A stretch of DNA of 64,000 nucleotides, taken from Thermoleophilum album. Its GTDB lineage: Bacteria > Actinomycetota > Thermoleophilia > Solirubrobacterales > Thermoleophilaceae. This document shows, one piece after another, positions 1 through 6,898 of the stretch. Location: contig NZ_FNWJ01000001.1 in the NCBI RefSeq assembly GCF_900108055.1, forward strand, positions 1 to 64,000, written 5' to 3'. The notes beneath the pieces were generated by a model, which saw only the letters and a list, made by a program, of their open reading frames with translations, had not been told where the DNA came from and did not search any database. How positions within the stretch are numbered: the stretch's first letter is position 1; each line of letters opens with the position of its first letter. The translations under genes were made by a program, and so were the position numbers.

Positions 1-69
1 CCGCTCGAGCTTCCCCGCCACGTCACGCCCCCTCGGCTAGCTCGGGGGTGGCGAGCGTCCCTGCTCGCC

Positions 70-246
70 TCACGCCCCCTCCCTGAGAGCTTCCGCGGAC
101 GCGATGAGGGAGCGGCCGATCCGCTCCGCCTCGTCGGAGTCGGAGAGGGCGCGACGGTCGGCGCGGGCGAAGTACCACTCCCCGAGCATCGTGTTCCCGG
201 TCCGCCACGCATCCCCGACGATCATCGCCGCGACCGACTCGGACAC
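70..246 (-). CDS. Small hypothetical protein of the accessory element
   Basis: I do not recognise this 58-residue protein. The chosen GTG start lies one base past the stop codon of the upstream small gene; a TTG at 291 in the same frame would add 15 residues and overlap that gene. No signal peptide or membrane segment is visible; the sequence is soluble and mixed-charge (motifs GEWYFARADRR and SDSDEAERIGR). It belongs to a leftward chain of overlapping small genes. Its own TGA overlaps another GTG (73-71) opening a 16-codon frame, whose TGA overlaps a further GTG at 26 that runs off the window edge. This tight packing is typical of phage or plasmid modules. Confidence 0.45.
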   Translation of the reverse strand: MSESVAAMIVGDAWRTGNTMLGEWYFARADRRALSDSDEAERIGRSLIASAEALREGA

Positions 247-247
247 C

Positions 248-424
248 TCAACCCCCGTCGGCGGCGGGGTCGGACGCGAGCTGCTCGTCAAGCGGCAGCA
301 GCCCGCGAAGCTCCTCGTAGTCCTCGCCCTCGCAGGAGGCCCGCAGCTCCTCAGCGACGAGGCAGCGGAACGCCTCGACGCGCTCGGGCCGGATCGGGAG
401 TCGCGTCATCGTCGTGTTGGTCAT
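248..424 (-). CDS. Small acidic hypothetical protein
   Basis: A 58-residue acidic protein (EGEDYEELRGLLPLDEQ) that matches no family I know. Its ATG sits in an ATGA overlap with the stop of the upstream gene, and a GAGGAGG Shine-Dalgarno lies 6 bases before the ATG, inside the end of the upstream gene. That combination supports translation even though the frame is short. Its size and acidity resemble accessory phage proteins, but no function can be assigned. Confidence 0.5.
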   Translation of the reverse strand: MTNTTMTRLPIRPERVEAFRCLVAEELRASCEGEDYEELRGLLPLDEQLASDPAADGG

Positions 425-1029
425 CGGTTTGCCTCCTCGCGGCCGGACAGGGACAGGGAGGGGACGCGGCGCAGCGCGGCCAGTCGCTCATGGGCGAGCG
501 CGTCGGCGTCGATCACGCCGGCCAGGTCGGGTTCGTCGAGCAGAACGGCCACTTCCTCATCGGTCGCGCCGTAGCGGCGCAGCGCCTCCACGAACCGCCG
601 ACGCACCCCATCCACGGCATCGGCCGCGGCGTCGGCCGGTCCGCCGCCGCGCAGCTCCGCAGCCTGCTCGACCGCCCACGCGATCCCGTCGAGCAGCGGG
701 CGGATGCCGAGCTCGTCGAGGTCGCGGCGGGTGATCGTGTAACGGAGGCGACTCGCGAGCCGGGGGGCGAGCACGTCGCGGGCGAGCGCCTCGCACACGT
801 GGGCGAGCGCCTCGCGGCCGCCCTCGACCGTCACCGGCCCCTCAACCTCGTCGGGTAGCTGGGCGAGTAGCGCCAGGTCGTCGGTGAGGCACCACGCGCA
901 CGCGCGAACCTCCTCAACTTCCCCGCTATTGGCCTCGTGCTTGATCCCGTCCGCGTCCGACGCGATCTCACAGAACACCGCGGCGCGCATGTCATCGACA
1001 AGCGCCGCCGGCACCGTCACAGACGCCAT
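421..1029 (-). CDS. Hypothetical protein of the accessory element
   Basis: A 202-residue soluble protein without recognisable catalytic motifs. It is helix-rich and acidic in the middle (residues about 90-170). The ATG follows the stop of the upstream gene directly and is preceded by GGAAGGGGG, a plausible ribosome-binding site inside the upstream gene's last codons. It ends in an ATGA overlap with the next small gene, so translational coupling is likely. One short cysteine pair (CAWC, residues about 44-47) is present but not enough to call a zinc finger. Function unknown; context suggests an element-borne accessory protein. Confidence 0.6.
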   Translation of the reverse strand: MASVTVPAALVDDMRAAVFCEIASDADGIKHEANSGEVEEVRACAWCLTDDLALLAQLPDEVEGPVTVEGGREALAHVCEALARDVLAPRLASRLRYTITRRDLDELGIRPLLDGIAWAVEQAAELRGGGPADAAADAVDGVRRRFVEALRRYGATDEEVAVLLDEPDLAGVIDADALAHERLAALRRVPSLSLSGREEANR

Positions 1030-1479
1030 TCAGAACCCCCTTCCAGGCAGGGGAGGACGAAGCACCCGCGACGGGCGTTTGCGCGTACGATCCCGAATCG
1101 GCATGGGAGCCCGTACCTCCCGTGTCAGGCCCCGGTGTGGCGTGCCAGCGCCCGCCGGGGCCGCTTTGCGATACGGGCGCATCGTAACCGCGTCCATCCC
1201 GCGTCGCCACCCGCTCGGGGGACCGCAACCCCGCGGGCCGATTCGTTCCCGCGAACGGATGCGCCGTCCCTTCGCGAGGCGCTGCACCGCCCACACCGGG
1301 GCGGACAGCGCCCCACCGCTTACGCCACGCGGGCACCATCCCCAGGGGTTGAGGCGACCTCCGCGAGCGCGGCGGCGAGCGCCCACCACGGCGGCCCAGG
1401 GTTTGCGACGGTGGTCGTCGCAGCGCGGCCGCCCGTCAGGCACGAGGCGACCGCACACAACGCACGCTCTTTTCGGCAC
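1030..1479 (-). CDS. Protein with N-terminal zinc-finger-like cluster
   Basis: A 149-residue basic protein starting at GTG with a strong AAAGGAG site 7 bases upstream. Residues 5-23 hold CVVC, a later Cys and a His (RPRCDDH), a CxxC-C-H cluster resembling the N-terminal zinc knuckle of phage HNH-type or small zinc-ribbon proteins. The rest is Arg/Gly/Pro-rich and lacks a recognisable HNH core, so it may be a degenerated nuclease or a frameshifted gene. Its stop abuts the next ATG, which argues the frame is used to the end. The helically phased GTCAC array lies directly upstream and probably overlaps its promoter. Confidence 0.45.
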   Translation of the reverse strand: MPKRACVVCGRLVPDGRPRCDDHRRKPWAAVVGARRRARGGRLNPWGWCPRGVSGGALSAPVWAVQRLAKGRRIRSRERIGPRGCGPPSGWRRGMDAVTMRPYRKAAPAGAGTPHRGLTREVRAPMPIRDRTRKRPSRVLRPPLPGRGF

Positions 1480-1496
1480 GTCGCTGCTCCTTTCTG

Positions 1497-1591
1497 GTCA
1501 CATCGTCACAGAGCGTCACGCCAACGTCACGCCCCGTCACATCCGTGACGTTTCTGTGACGGGCTGTGACGTTTTCGTCACACGCCGTCAC
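1497..1591. repeat. Helically phased array of ten GTCAC/GTGAC pentamers
   Basis: Ten copies of GTCAC or its complement start at 1497, 1505, 1515, 1526, 1536, 1545, 1556, 1566, 1577 and 1587. Spacing is 8-11 bp, about one helical turn, so all copies face one side of the DNA. Orientation is five direct, three inverted, two direct. An isolated copy starts at 1619. The array lies in a gap between genes, just upstream of the gene starting at 1479. It looks like a cooperative protein-binding site: an operator, a partition site or a replication iteron cluster. Confidence 0.8.
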
Positions 1592-1770
1592 ATCACCGTC
1601 GTCGCGCTCGCGTTCGCAGTCACGCCGCCCTCCTGGTGGGCTTCGACGGCCGCAAGCGCCCGTTGCTCGATGCGCGAGGAAGCAGTCAACCTGCTCGGCG
1701 TCTCGGGGCGGGGAGGGAAATCGGCTGCGGCGCGGGGCGTTTGGTGGGGTGGGCGTGAAGTTTTGGCCCC
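1592..1770. other. Gap without a convincing gene
   Basis: No frame here has an acceptable start, ribosome-binding site and coding character together. A minus-strand frame through 1700-1850 (KRVREEFDRIARLP) looks protein-like and is out of phase with the end of the upstream gene (1771-2079). A frameshift at about 1830 could therefore extend that gene into this gap. Otherwise the stretch is probably leader DNA for the phased GTCAC array. Confidence 0.4.
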
Positions 1771-2079
1771 CTACCGGGAGGCGAGCGATCCGGTCGAACT
1801 CCTCGCGGACGCGCTTGGGGGCGCGAATGCTCGGCGTCGGGTCGACGCGGCGTACCATTGGCCGAGCAGCTCGAGCCGGTCGGCGTGCTTGGCGCAGACC
1901 CACCGGCCTGGGAGCGCGTCGGTCCCGCACGCACCGGCGCGCCACATGCACACCGTCCCTGGCGGAGGGAACGGCGGGACGCGGAGCGCCTCCCGGCGGG
2001 CGAGCGCCGCCGCGGGCAGCTCCCGCACCGGTCGGGCCTTCTTCGGGTAGCTGTGCTTGCGACGCCGACGGCACTTCAC
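1771..2079 (-). CDS. Small cysteine-rich protein, possible zinc-binding phage protein
   Basis: A 102-residue basic protein. The GTG start is in a GTGA overlap with the upstream stop. An N-terminal Lys/Arg-rich segment (KCRRRRKHSYPKK) is followed by a Cys/His group around residues 46-65 (CMWRAGACG, then WVCAKHADRL) that could hold zinc. This is the pattern of small phage HNH-adjacent or zinc-finger proteins, but no catalytic HNH motif is present. The C-terminus is Ser/Ala/Arg-rich with poor coding character, while another frame over the same bases looks better, so the true protein may change frame near 1830. Confidence 0.5.
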   Translation of the reverse strand: MKCRRRRKHSYPKKARPVRELPAAALARREALRVPPFPPPGTVCMWRAGACGTDALPGRWVCAKHADRLELLGQWYAASTRRRAFAPPSASARSSTGSLASR

Positions 2080-2318
2080 GCAGCCTCTTCCCGCCAGTCG
2101 GGGTCGTCCGCTTCGGGTTCCGGTGCGGGGTCGAGGCGGCGGCGAGTGAGCGCCCGCCCATCGGCAGCGAGCGCGAGCGCGACCGTGGGGCGCTGCGCTC
2201 GCCGGTGGTCGAGCGCGACCACGACCACCCCGCCCTTGAGCAGCCGGACCGCGACGGGGCCATACCGGCCGGCGATCCGCGCGAGCTCGCACGCCTGCGC
2301 GACGGTCAACACGATCAC
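2076..2318 (-). CDS. Small hypothetical protein of the accessory element
   Basis: An 80-residue protein with no family I can name. GTG start in a GTGA overlap with the stop of the HTH gene; GTGA overlap with the next gene at its end. The first 50 residues are a plausible compact beta/alpha domain (LTVAQACELARIAGRYG, then a hydrophobic strand LLKGGVVVVAL); the tail is acidic. The hydrophobic run is too short for a membrane span. It lies in the same presumed operon as the HTH protein and ATPase. Confidence 0.55.
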   Translation of the reverse strand: MIVLTVAQACELARIAGRYGPVAVRLLKGGVVVVALDHRRAQRPTVALALAADGRALTRRRLDPAPEPEADDPDWREEAA

Positions 2319-2608
2319 GGCCGCCGACCCCCTCCGTTCCGCAGCCAGTCGTCAAGCTCAGACTTGCGGGCGATGAGCGCCGACCCGTCGCGGTGGACGG
2401 GGATGCGCGGCGGGGTGCACGAGGCGAGCGCGTACACGCGCGATCGCGGCGCGTCGATGTAGCGCGCGATCGCGTCGGCGCCGCGAAGCCACCCATCGTC
2501 CGGCACCTGCCGACGTTCGGCGAGGATCTCCGCGACCCGCTCGGCGAGGTGGTCGATCAGCTCGGCCGGCAGCGGCAGCGCGAGGGGCTCGAGCCGCTGA
2601 CCGGTCAT
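2315..2608 (-). CDS. Excisionase-type helix-turn-helix DNA-binding protein
   Basis: A 97-residue protein. The C-terminal half (residues about 45-95) has the MerR/excisionase HTH_17 layout: 'LRGADAIARYID' and 'SRVYALAS' form the helix-turn-helix, followed by a wing (RIPVHRDGS) and the usual 'WL' ending (ELDDWLR). Proteins of this family act as Xis recombination directionality factors or small regulators in integrative elements. The ATG overlaps the stop of the ATPase gene (ATGA), so it is translationally coupled to it. Whether it is an excisionase or an operon regulator cannot be decided; the integrase it would partner is not in view. Confidence 0.75.
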   Translation of the reverse strand: MTGQRLEPLALPLPAELIDHLAERVAEILAERRQVPDDGWLRGADAIARYIDAPRSRVYALASCTPPRIPVHRDGSALIARKSELDDWLRNGGGRRP

Positions 2609-4191
2609 GCCGCGCCTCCTCGCCTGCGTGCCTTACCGTGCGCCGGAGGGACCCAGCGGTCGCATCGCTCGCAGAGCCAGCCGTGAGCGGTCGGGCGAGT
2701 CGGAACGATGCAGCCTTCGGGGTCGTCACAGGGCCTGCCGTGCCCTGCCGTGCCCTGCCGTGCCAACTCCGCGTCCTGGCACGACAGCCCCGCGGAGGGG
2801 CCGCAATCCCGCTTCCCATGCGGGTTTGGCTGTCGTGCCACCCCTGCCGTGCCAGGCGCCGATGGCACGGCAGGAAGGCGCCAGTGACCGACCGCACGCG
2901 AGGAGCCGGGCGGCGCGAATCGGGCCGTCTCGACGTCGAGACGCTCGCGCGCTCTACCGACCGTCCGCCATGCGATGTCCGCCGCCTTCGCAGCCTGGCG
3001 AATCTCCGCAGTCGGGTGCCACTCGCCGTCGCCGAGCTCGTCGGCGAGCCACTCTGCGGCGGCCTCGATCTCCGTGCGCGGCTCGACCGTCGGGGCCGAG
3101 AGCAGCTCGGCGGCGCTCGTCTCGCACTCGCCGACGAGCACGACCCGCGAAGTAGGGATGACCTCGCCGCCGTCGGCGCGCACCTCGCAGCCCTCGACCT
3201 TGTACGCGAGCGACGGCGAGAGCGGCCCCACGTTGCACTTCGCGTGCGCGAGCACTCGACTGGGGCCGTCCTCGTCGTTGGGTGCGCGGCCGAAAGCGAG
3301 CACGGACCGCGCGGCAGCCGTGAAGGCGATGGAGCCGGATACGCGGTCGAGCGCGTCTGCCGCCCCGCCCTTGCGGAGATGGATCGTGGCCAGGACGGCG
3401 AGGTCAGCTTGCTCGGCGAGCTGCGCGAGCGGGGCGAGCGCGCGGCGGACGTCCTGGTCGCGGTGCGCGTCGATCCCGCCGCCGAGCGCGGCGACAAGCG
3501 GATCGATGACAAGTAGCCGGGCTCCGTGCCCGTTCGTCGCTTCGGCGATGCGCTCGAGGTCGCCGGGGACGCTCACCAAGTCGGGGCGGCCGTCCTGCTC
3601 GGCCTCGAGGATGAGCACCCTGTCCAGGTCGGCCCCGGCGGCCATGAGGCGGGGAACGATGGTGCTGCGGGGGTGGTTCTCGTAGGAGAGCAGCACCACG
3701 CGGGCAGGCTCGCCCGCGAGGTCACCCTCGAGCCGACCGCGCGAGAGGTCGGCCGAGAGGCCAGCGATGAGGGTGGATTTGCCGAAGCCTTGGCGGCCGG
3801 CGAGGATGGTGACGGCGCCGAGCGGCACGCGGCCCGCCCACGCCCAGCGGGTGCGCTCCGGGGTGATCGCGCTCGCCGGCGTCAGGAGCACCCGCCGGTT
3901 GTTCTCGCCGCCGTCTCCTTTGCGAGCTGGGCCGTGCCCGTTCGTCGCCTCGCGGTGCCGGTCGGGCAGGTAGCGGGCGTAGGCGGCCGTGATTTCCTCA
4001 GGCGGGCAGCCGGCCGGGCAGCTCATCTCGAGCTGCGGGGGGTCGTCGGTGACGATCCGCACGTCGAGCGGACCCCCGCAGACGCGGCAGAAGGTGTGGA
4101 GCGTCCGGCCGTCGTCGGAGTAGCGGCAGCCCGGGTGCTCGTAGGCGGCGAGCGCGCGCCGGGGCGGGCTGGTGAGGGTCGAGCCGTTCAT
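2605..4191 (-). CDS. AAA-type (RepA/RecA-like) ATPase with zinc-finger N-terminus
   Basis: A 528-residue protein of the AAA_25/RepA-like helicase group found in plasmids and phages. Cysteines at about 22, 35, 38, 58 and 62 form a probable zinc-binding primase-like domain. Walker A is GRQGFGKST (132-140) and a Walker B-like LLVIDPL follows near residue 225, with a RecA-fold sensor region 'LATIHLRKGG'. Residues about 375-430 look like a winged helix (EWHPTAEIRQAAKAADI). The C-terminal 90 residues are Pro/Gly/Cys-rich and are encoded by the GC-rich iteron cluster, ending in a CERC zinc knuckle. Likely role: replication or primosome ATPase of the element. It overlaps its neighbours on both sides by ATGA. 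Confidence 0.8.
   Translation of the reverse strand: MNGSTLTSPPRRALAAYEHPGCRYSDDGRTLHTFCRVCGGPLDVRIVTDDPPQLEMSCPAGCPPEEITAAYARYLPDRHREATNGHGPARKGDGGENNRRVLLTPASAITPERTRWAWAGRVPLGAVTILAGRQGFGKSTLIAGLSADLSRGRLEGDLAGEPARVVLLSYENHPRSTIVPRLMAAGADLDRVLILEAEQDGRPDLVSVPGDLERIAEATNGHGARLLVIDPLVAALGGGIDAHRDQDVRRALAPLAQLAEQADLAVLATIHLRKGGAADALDRVSGSIAFTAAARSVLAFGRAPNDEDGPSRVLAHAKCNVGPLSPSLAYKVEGCEVRADGGEVIPTSRVVLVGECETSAAELLSAPTVEPRTEIEAAAEWLADELGDGEWHPTAEIRQAAKAADIAWRTVGRARERLDVETARFAPPGSSRAVGHWRLPAVPSAPGTAGVARQPNPHGKRDCGPSAGLSCQDAELARQGTAGHGRPCDDPEGCIVPTRPTAHGWLCERCDRWVPPAHGKARRRGGAA
2734..2874. repeat. Iteron-like CTGCCGTGCC repeats inside the ATPase gene
   Basis: Three exact tandem copies of CCTGCCGTGC start at 2734, 2744 and 2754. 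Further copies or variants follow: TGGCACGACAGCC (2776-2788) with its exact complement GGCTGTCGTGCCA (2828-2840), and CCTGCCGTGCCA (2843-2854) with its exact complement TGGCACGGCAGG (2863-2874). The 10-bp period is not a multiple of three, so the encoded peptide is not repeated. The constraint therefore appears to be on the DNA or RNA, as for replication iterons placed in a rep gene. Confidence 0.75.
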
Positions 4192-5108
4192 GCTGCTGCT
4201 CCGGGCGGATAGAGGACCGCGAGCAGCGCCTCCTCGCCGGACAGGCGGAGGGCATCAAGCACGAGCGCTGACCGCTCGCTGAGACTCAGGCGCCGGAAAG
4301 CCTCGAGTGCCGCTTCGGGCGCCGCGCTGGCCGCTGCGATGACCGCTCGCCGCTCGAGCGCGGCGCCGTCGAGGCCGCGGCTGGCGCGCATCCTGTGGGC
4401 GTCGTCGACGTAGCGCGCCTGCGGACGCTTGCCGAGCTCGTCGAGGTTCGCCCCGCAACCGCACGCGCACAAACGCGGCGCGTGCGGTCTGGGTTCGTCT
4501 GGGTCGCCGGCAGAGTCCGGGTCGCCCCGCGACGGCCGGGCGGTCGCAGCAAGCGACCGACGGGAGCCTCGAGAACGCGCATTTGTCGCCGGGCGAGGGG
4601 CACGGCCACGGGCGGCACGACGCCGCCCCGCTGCCGGTGGAAGCTTCCTCGCCCAGTCCTCACCGAACATTGTTGTGCCAAGCGCCGTCGCGGCCCGCAG
4701 TGCGCGCCGGGCCATGCGGGCGATCTCCGTCCGCTGCTTTTCCGGCGAGAGTCCCCGAAGCTCCGAGCACTTCAGGTCTGACGATCCCCCGGGCACAGGG
4801 AGAGTCGCGACGTCGACTCGACGAACAATCCGCTCTGCCACGCTTCGGCGAAGCTCCTCGCGAGCCGCGAGGCATTCCGCGTACATCTCCTCCGGGGACC
4901 GGCGAAAGCGGAACCCGTGCCGCCTGGCGATCTGGTCGCGAATCTGCAGCGAGCGCAGCGTCAGGTCCGCGCCTCGCCTTCGAAGGGCCAGCATTTGCGG
5001 ATCGGTCGCCTCGGCTTCGTTGACTTCCCGCCAGAAGGCGGCGACGCGTGCCTGAGTCGGGGAATGCGGTCGGCCGCCGTTGCGGCTAGCGCTTGGGTGA
5101 CGCTCCAT
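4188..5108 (-). CDS. Hypothetical protein with C-terminal zinc-ribbon-like segment
   Basis: A 306-residue protein, first gene of the leftward element operon. Residues 1-150 are helical and charged (for example WREVNEAEATDP). An Arg-rich linker follows at about 160-205. A cysteine cluster CACGCG with a downstream His (DDAHRMR) at about 215-240 resembles the small zinc-binding module seen at the ends of many phage proteins. The C-terminal 60 residues are helical and Leu/Ala-rich. The ribosome-binding site GAGGACC lies in one arm of the nested inverted repeat upstream, so a hairpin could mask it. It ends in an ATGA overlap with the ATPase gene. Function unknown. Confidence 0.65.
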   Translation of the reverse strand: MERHPSASRNGGRPHSPTQARVAAFWREVNEAEATDPQMLALRRRGADLTLRSLQIRDQIARRHGFRFRRSPEEMYAECLAAREELRRSVAERIVRRVDVATLPVPGGSSDLKCSELRGLSPEKQRTEIARMARRALRAATALGTTMFGEDWARKLPPAAGRRRAARGRAPRPATNARSRGSRRSLAATARPSRGDPDSAGDPDEPRPHAPRLCACGCGANLDELGKRPQARYVDDAHRMRASRGLDGAALERRAVIAAASAAPEAALEAFRRLSLSERSALVLDALRLSGEEALLAVLYPPGAAA

Positions 5109-5112
5109 GGTC

Positions 5113-5224
5113 GGTCCTCGGTCGTTTCATGTGCTGAGACGGTCCGCCGGTCGCGCGAGCGCGCGCGTCGCCCGCCGGTCCGGCAGCGGGCGACGCGGAA
5201 CGCTCAGCACATGCGACGAGGACC
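5113..5224. repeat. Nested inverted repeat upstream of the element operon
   Basis: Outer arms GGTCCTCG (5113-5120) and CATGTGCTGAG (5128-5138) are mirrored by CTCAGCACATG (5203-5213) and CGAGGACC (5217-5224). Inside lies a perfect 12-bp stem CGCGTCGCCCGC (5164-5175) and GCGGGCGACGCG (5186-5197) with a 10-base loop. The whole could extrude as a branched cruciform. The left outer arm holds the Shine-Dalgarno of the gene starting at 5108. Confidence 0.75.
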
Positions 5225-5353
5225 GTCACGCCTCCGAGCTTACGCGCGGGGTCGGCTGGCAGTTCGGGTTTTTCGCCCGCGCGTGCATCGTGTTGACCCA
5301 GGCGTTGACCCGAAACGCTCCGGGCGGCCGCCCACGCCGGCCCCGACCATGAG
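5225..5353. other. Non-coding junction between element and tRNA-Gly
   Basis: No supportable gene. Two direct GTTGACCC copies (5292-5299 and 5304-5311) are 12 bp apart, as arm-type recombinase sites or overlapping TTGACC hexamers might be. The right-hand boundary of the accessory element probably lies in or near this stretch, next to the tRNA 3' end, but no second attachment copy is in the window to prove it. Confidence 0.4.
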
Positions 5354-5373
5354 AAAACCCCGCGTTTGCGGGG
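5354..5373 (-). terminator. Rho-independent terminator after tRNA-Gly
   Basis: On the minus strand a CCCCGC/GCGGGG stem (5368-5373 with 5358-5363) with a 4-base loop is followed by TTTT at 5357-5354. It lies 12 bases past the tRNA 3' end and fits an intrinsic terminator for the tRNA transcript. Confidence 0.75.
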
Positions 5374-5385
5374 CTTTCCTGTGAG

Positions 5386-5458
5386 AGCGGACGACGGGGA
5401 TCGAACCCGCGACCTTCGGCTTGGGAAGCCGACGCTCTACCAACTGAGCTACGTCCGC
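5386..5458 (-). tRNA. tRNA-Gly(CCC)
   Basis: Complete cloverleaf of 73 nt without encoded CCA. The 7-bp acceptor stem GCGGACG/CGTCCGC is followed by discriminator U, as usual for tRNA-Gly. The D-arm has AGCTCAGTTGGTAGAGC, the anticodon stem-loop TCGGC-TTCCCAA-GCCGA carries anticodon CCC, and the T-arm has GGTTCGATCC. Its 3' end faces the accessory element, a classic integration target orientation. Confidence 0.97.
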
Positions 5459-5548
5459 ACCTGCCACCCCGCCGCCTGAGCTGCGGGACAGCGGTCTCAA
5501 GAATAGTGCGCGGAGCGTGGCCGGCGGGGCCCTTTACGCTTCGCTGCG

Positions 5549-6043
5549 ATGAGCCCGAGGGCGGCCTTCACGCGCTTGGCGGTGGTCGCGGTGCTGGCCG
5601 CGACCGTGAGCGCGCTCGCTCTCGCTGCCAGCGCCGCAGCCGCCACCTGTCCCCGCACGACACTCGCCGACGTTGAAGACGAAGTGATGTGTCCGGTGTG
5701 CGGCACGCCGCTTCAGCTCGTCACCGAGGCGCCCCAGGCGCAGCGCGAGCGAGCCCTGATCGTGCGCCTGATCGCACGCTGCCGCTCCAAAGAGGAGATC
5801 AAGCGCGCGCTGGTTGCCGAGTTCGGCCCGCGCGTGCTCGCTCTGCCCGAGGACCGCGGCACGCGCCTCGCCTCGTACCTCGTGCCGACCCTCGCACTCG
5901 GCTTCGCCGTACTCGGCCTGGTGTTCGCCGCCCGCCGCTGGCGGCGCAGCGGCGGCCGCGCCTTGGCGGCGACTACAGCTGCCCGCGGCGACCCGCACGA
6001 TCCCCGCGTGGACCGCGAACTGGAGCGCAGTGGTCTCCTCTGA
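5549..6043 (+). CDS. ccmH: Cytochrome c-type biogenesis protein CcmH (NrfF/CycL family)
   Basis: A 164-residue protein. An N-terminal signal segment (residues about 8-32, Ala/Val/Leu-rich) precedes a periplasm-side-type domain with the redox motif MCPVC (about 47-51). One C-terminal transmembrane helix follows (about 111-132), then a basic, soluble tail. CcmH proteins hold apocytochrome c cysteines reduced during haem ligation. The canonical motif is LRCxxC; here it is EVMCPVC, retaining both cysteines. The next gene downstream is ccdA, which feeds electrons to this thiol relay, so the pair forms a partial cytochrome c maturation operon. CcmF and the thioredoxin-like partner are not in the window. 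Confidence 0.9.
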   Translation: MSPRAAFTRLAVVAVLAATVSALALAASAAAATCPRTTLADVEDEVMCPVCGTPLQLVTEAPQAQRERALIVRLIARCRSKEEIKRALVAEFGPRVLALPEDRGTRLASYLVPTLALGFAVLGLVFAARRWRRSGGRALAATTAARGDPHDPRVDRELERSGLL

Positions 6044-6098
6044 CCGCACAGCAGTGATCGGTGATTCGCGCGCAGTGACCCCTAATTGCCACGCAGTG
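6028..6098. repeat. Degenerate repeats spanning the ccmH stop codon
   Basis: GCAGTG recurs with CAGTG starting at 6028, 6052, 6073 and 6094 (steps of 24, 21 and 21). The first copy is in the last ccmH codons. Three of the units end in a stop triplet: TGA at 6041, TGA at 6061-6063 (GGTGA) and TAA at 6083-6085 (CCTAA). It is one of the gene-end repeats described in the findings. Confidence 0.6.
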
Positions 6099-6124
6099 AT
6101 GCCCGGCAAAGGAGCGTGTGGAAC

Positions 6125-6898
6125 GTGAGCGCTTTGCTTTCCCCGGCTCTCCCGATCGCCGCCGGCGTCGACGCCAGTGTCGCGGCCGCCTTCGGCGTCG
6201 GCTTTGTGTCGTTCATCTCGCCCTGTGTGCTGCCGCTGGTGCCCGGCTACCTGTCGACGATCTCTGGCGTTTCGTTTGCCGACCTTCGGGCCGGGCACCG
6301 ACGCCTCGCGGTGCTCGGTCCGGCGCTCGTCTTCTGCCTTTCTTTCTCGCTCATGTTCGTCGCGCTCGGACTCACCGCGACCGGGCTTGGACGGCTCCTG
6401 CAAGACCACCGTGAGCTCTTGCAGAAGGTCGCGGGCAGCGCGATCGTGGGCCTGGGCTTGCTGTTCGTGGCTAGCGCGCTGCGCCCCGGTGTGGGTCGTG
6501 AGTGGCGGCCGCGCGCACTAGTCGAGCGGGCCGGCGCGGGCGGGCCGGTGATCGCCGGACTCGCCTTCGCTGTAGCCTGGCTGCCCTGCACGGGACCGAC
6601 GCTCGGGGCGATCCTCACCGCAGCCAGCACGGAGTCGACAGCTGACCGCGGTGCGCTGCTGCTCGCCGCTTACGCGGCGGGACTCGCCTTGCCGTTCCTT
6701 TTGTGCGCGCTCGCCTTCGAGCGCGTGACGCCGCTCTTTCGGTTCCTGCGCGACAAGTGGCGACTGGTGGCGCTGACCGCGGGTGGCGTGCTGGTGGCGA
6801 TGGGTGTGCTGGTCTACACCAACGAGCTCGCGCGCCTCAACGCCGAGGCCCTATCGCTGCTCGACCGGCTCGGCGTAAACGTGTTCAGCGAGCTATAG
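6125..6898 (+). CDS. ccdA: Cytochrome c biogenesis transmembrane protein CcdA
   Basis: A 257-residue polytopic membrane protein of the DsbD/CcdA family, moving electrons from cytosolic thioredoxin across the membrane to CcmH-type proteins. Six hydrophobic helices are visible. The two conserved Cys-Pro sites are present: SPCVLPLVPGY in the first helix and WLPCTGPTLG in the fourth. The GTG at 6125 was chosen because AAAGGAG lies 10 bases before it; an in-frame ATG at 6086 would start inside the repeat region and add 13 poor-quality residues. The 3' end overlaps the convergent oxidoreductase gene by 14 bp. Confidence 0.92.
   Translation: MSALLSPALPIAAGVDASVAAAFGVGFVSFISPCVLPLVPGYLSTISGVSFADLRAGHRRLAVLGPALVFCLSFSLMFVALGLTATGLGRLLQDHRELLQKVAGSAIVGLGLLFVASALRPGVGREWRPRALVERAGAGGPVIAGLAFAVAWLPCTGPTLGAILTAASTESTADRGALLLAAYAAGLALPFLLCALAFERVTPLFRFLRDKWRLVALTAGGVLVAMGVLVYTNELARLNAEALSLLDRLGVNVFSEL

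Noticed and set aside
1436-2263. 275-codon minus-strand frame crossing the GTCAC array
   Set aside because: It cuts across overlapping small genes with better starts; only its segment around 1700-1850 looks coding and is noted as a possible frameshift.
5240-5500. Open frame on the minus strand reading VAQLVERRLPKPKVAGSIPVV
   Set aside because: This is the well-known false translation of a tRNA gene; it covers tRNA-Gly and its flanks and is not a protein.
6045-6110. ccmH-ccdA spacer as a riboswitch
   Set aside because: The periodic CAGTG units match the gene-end repeat pattern and form no known aptamer.
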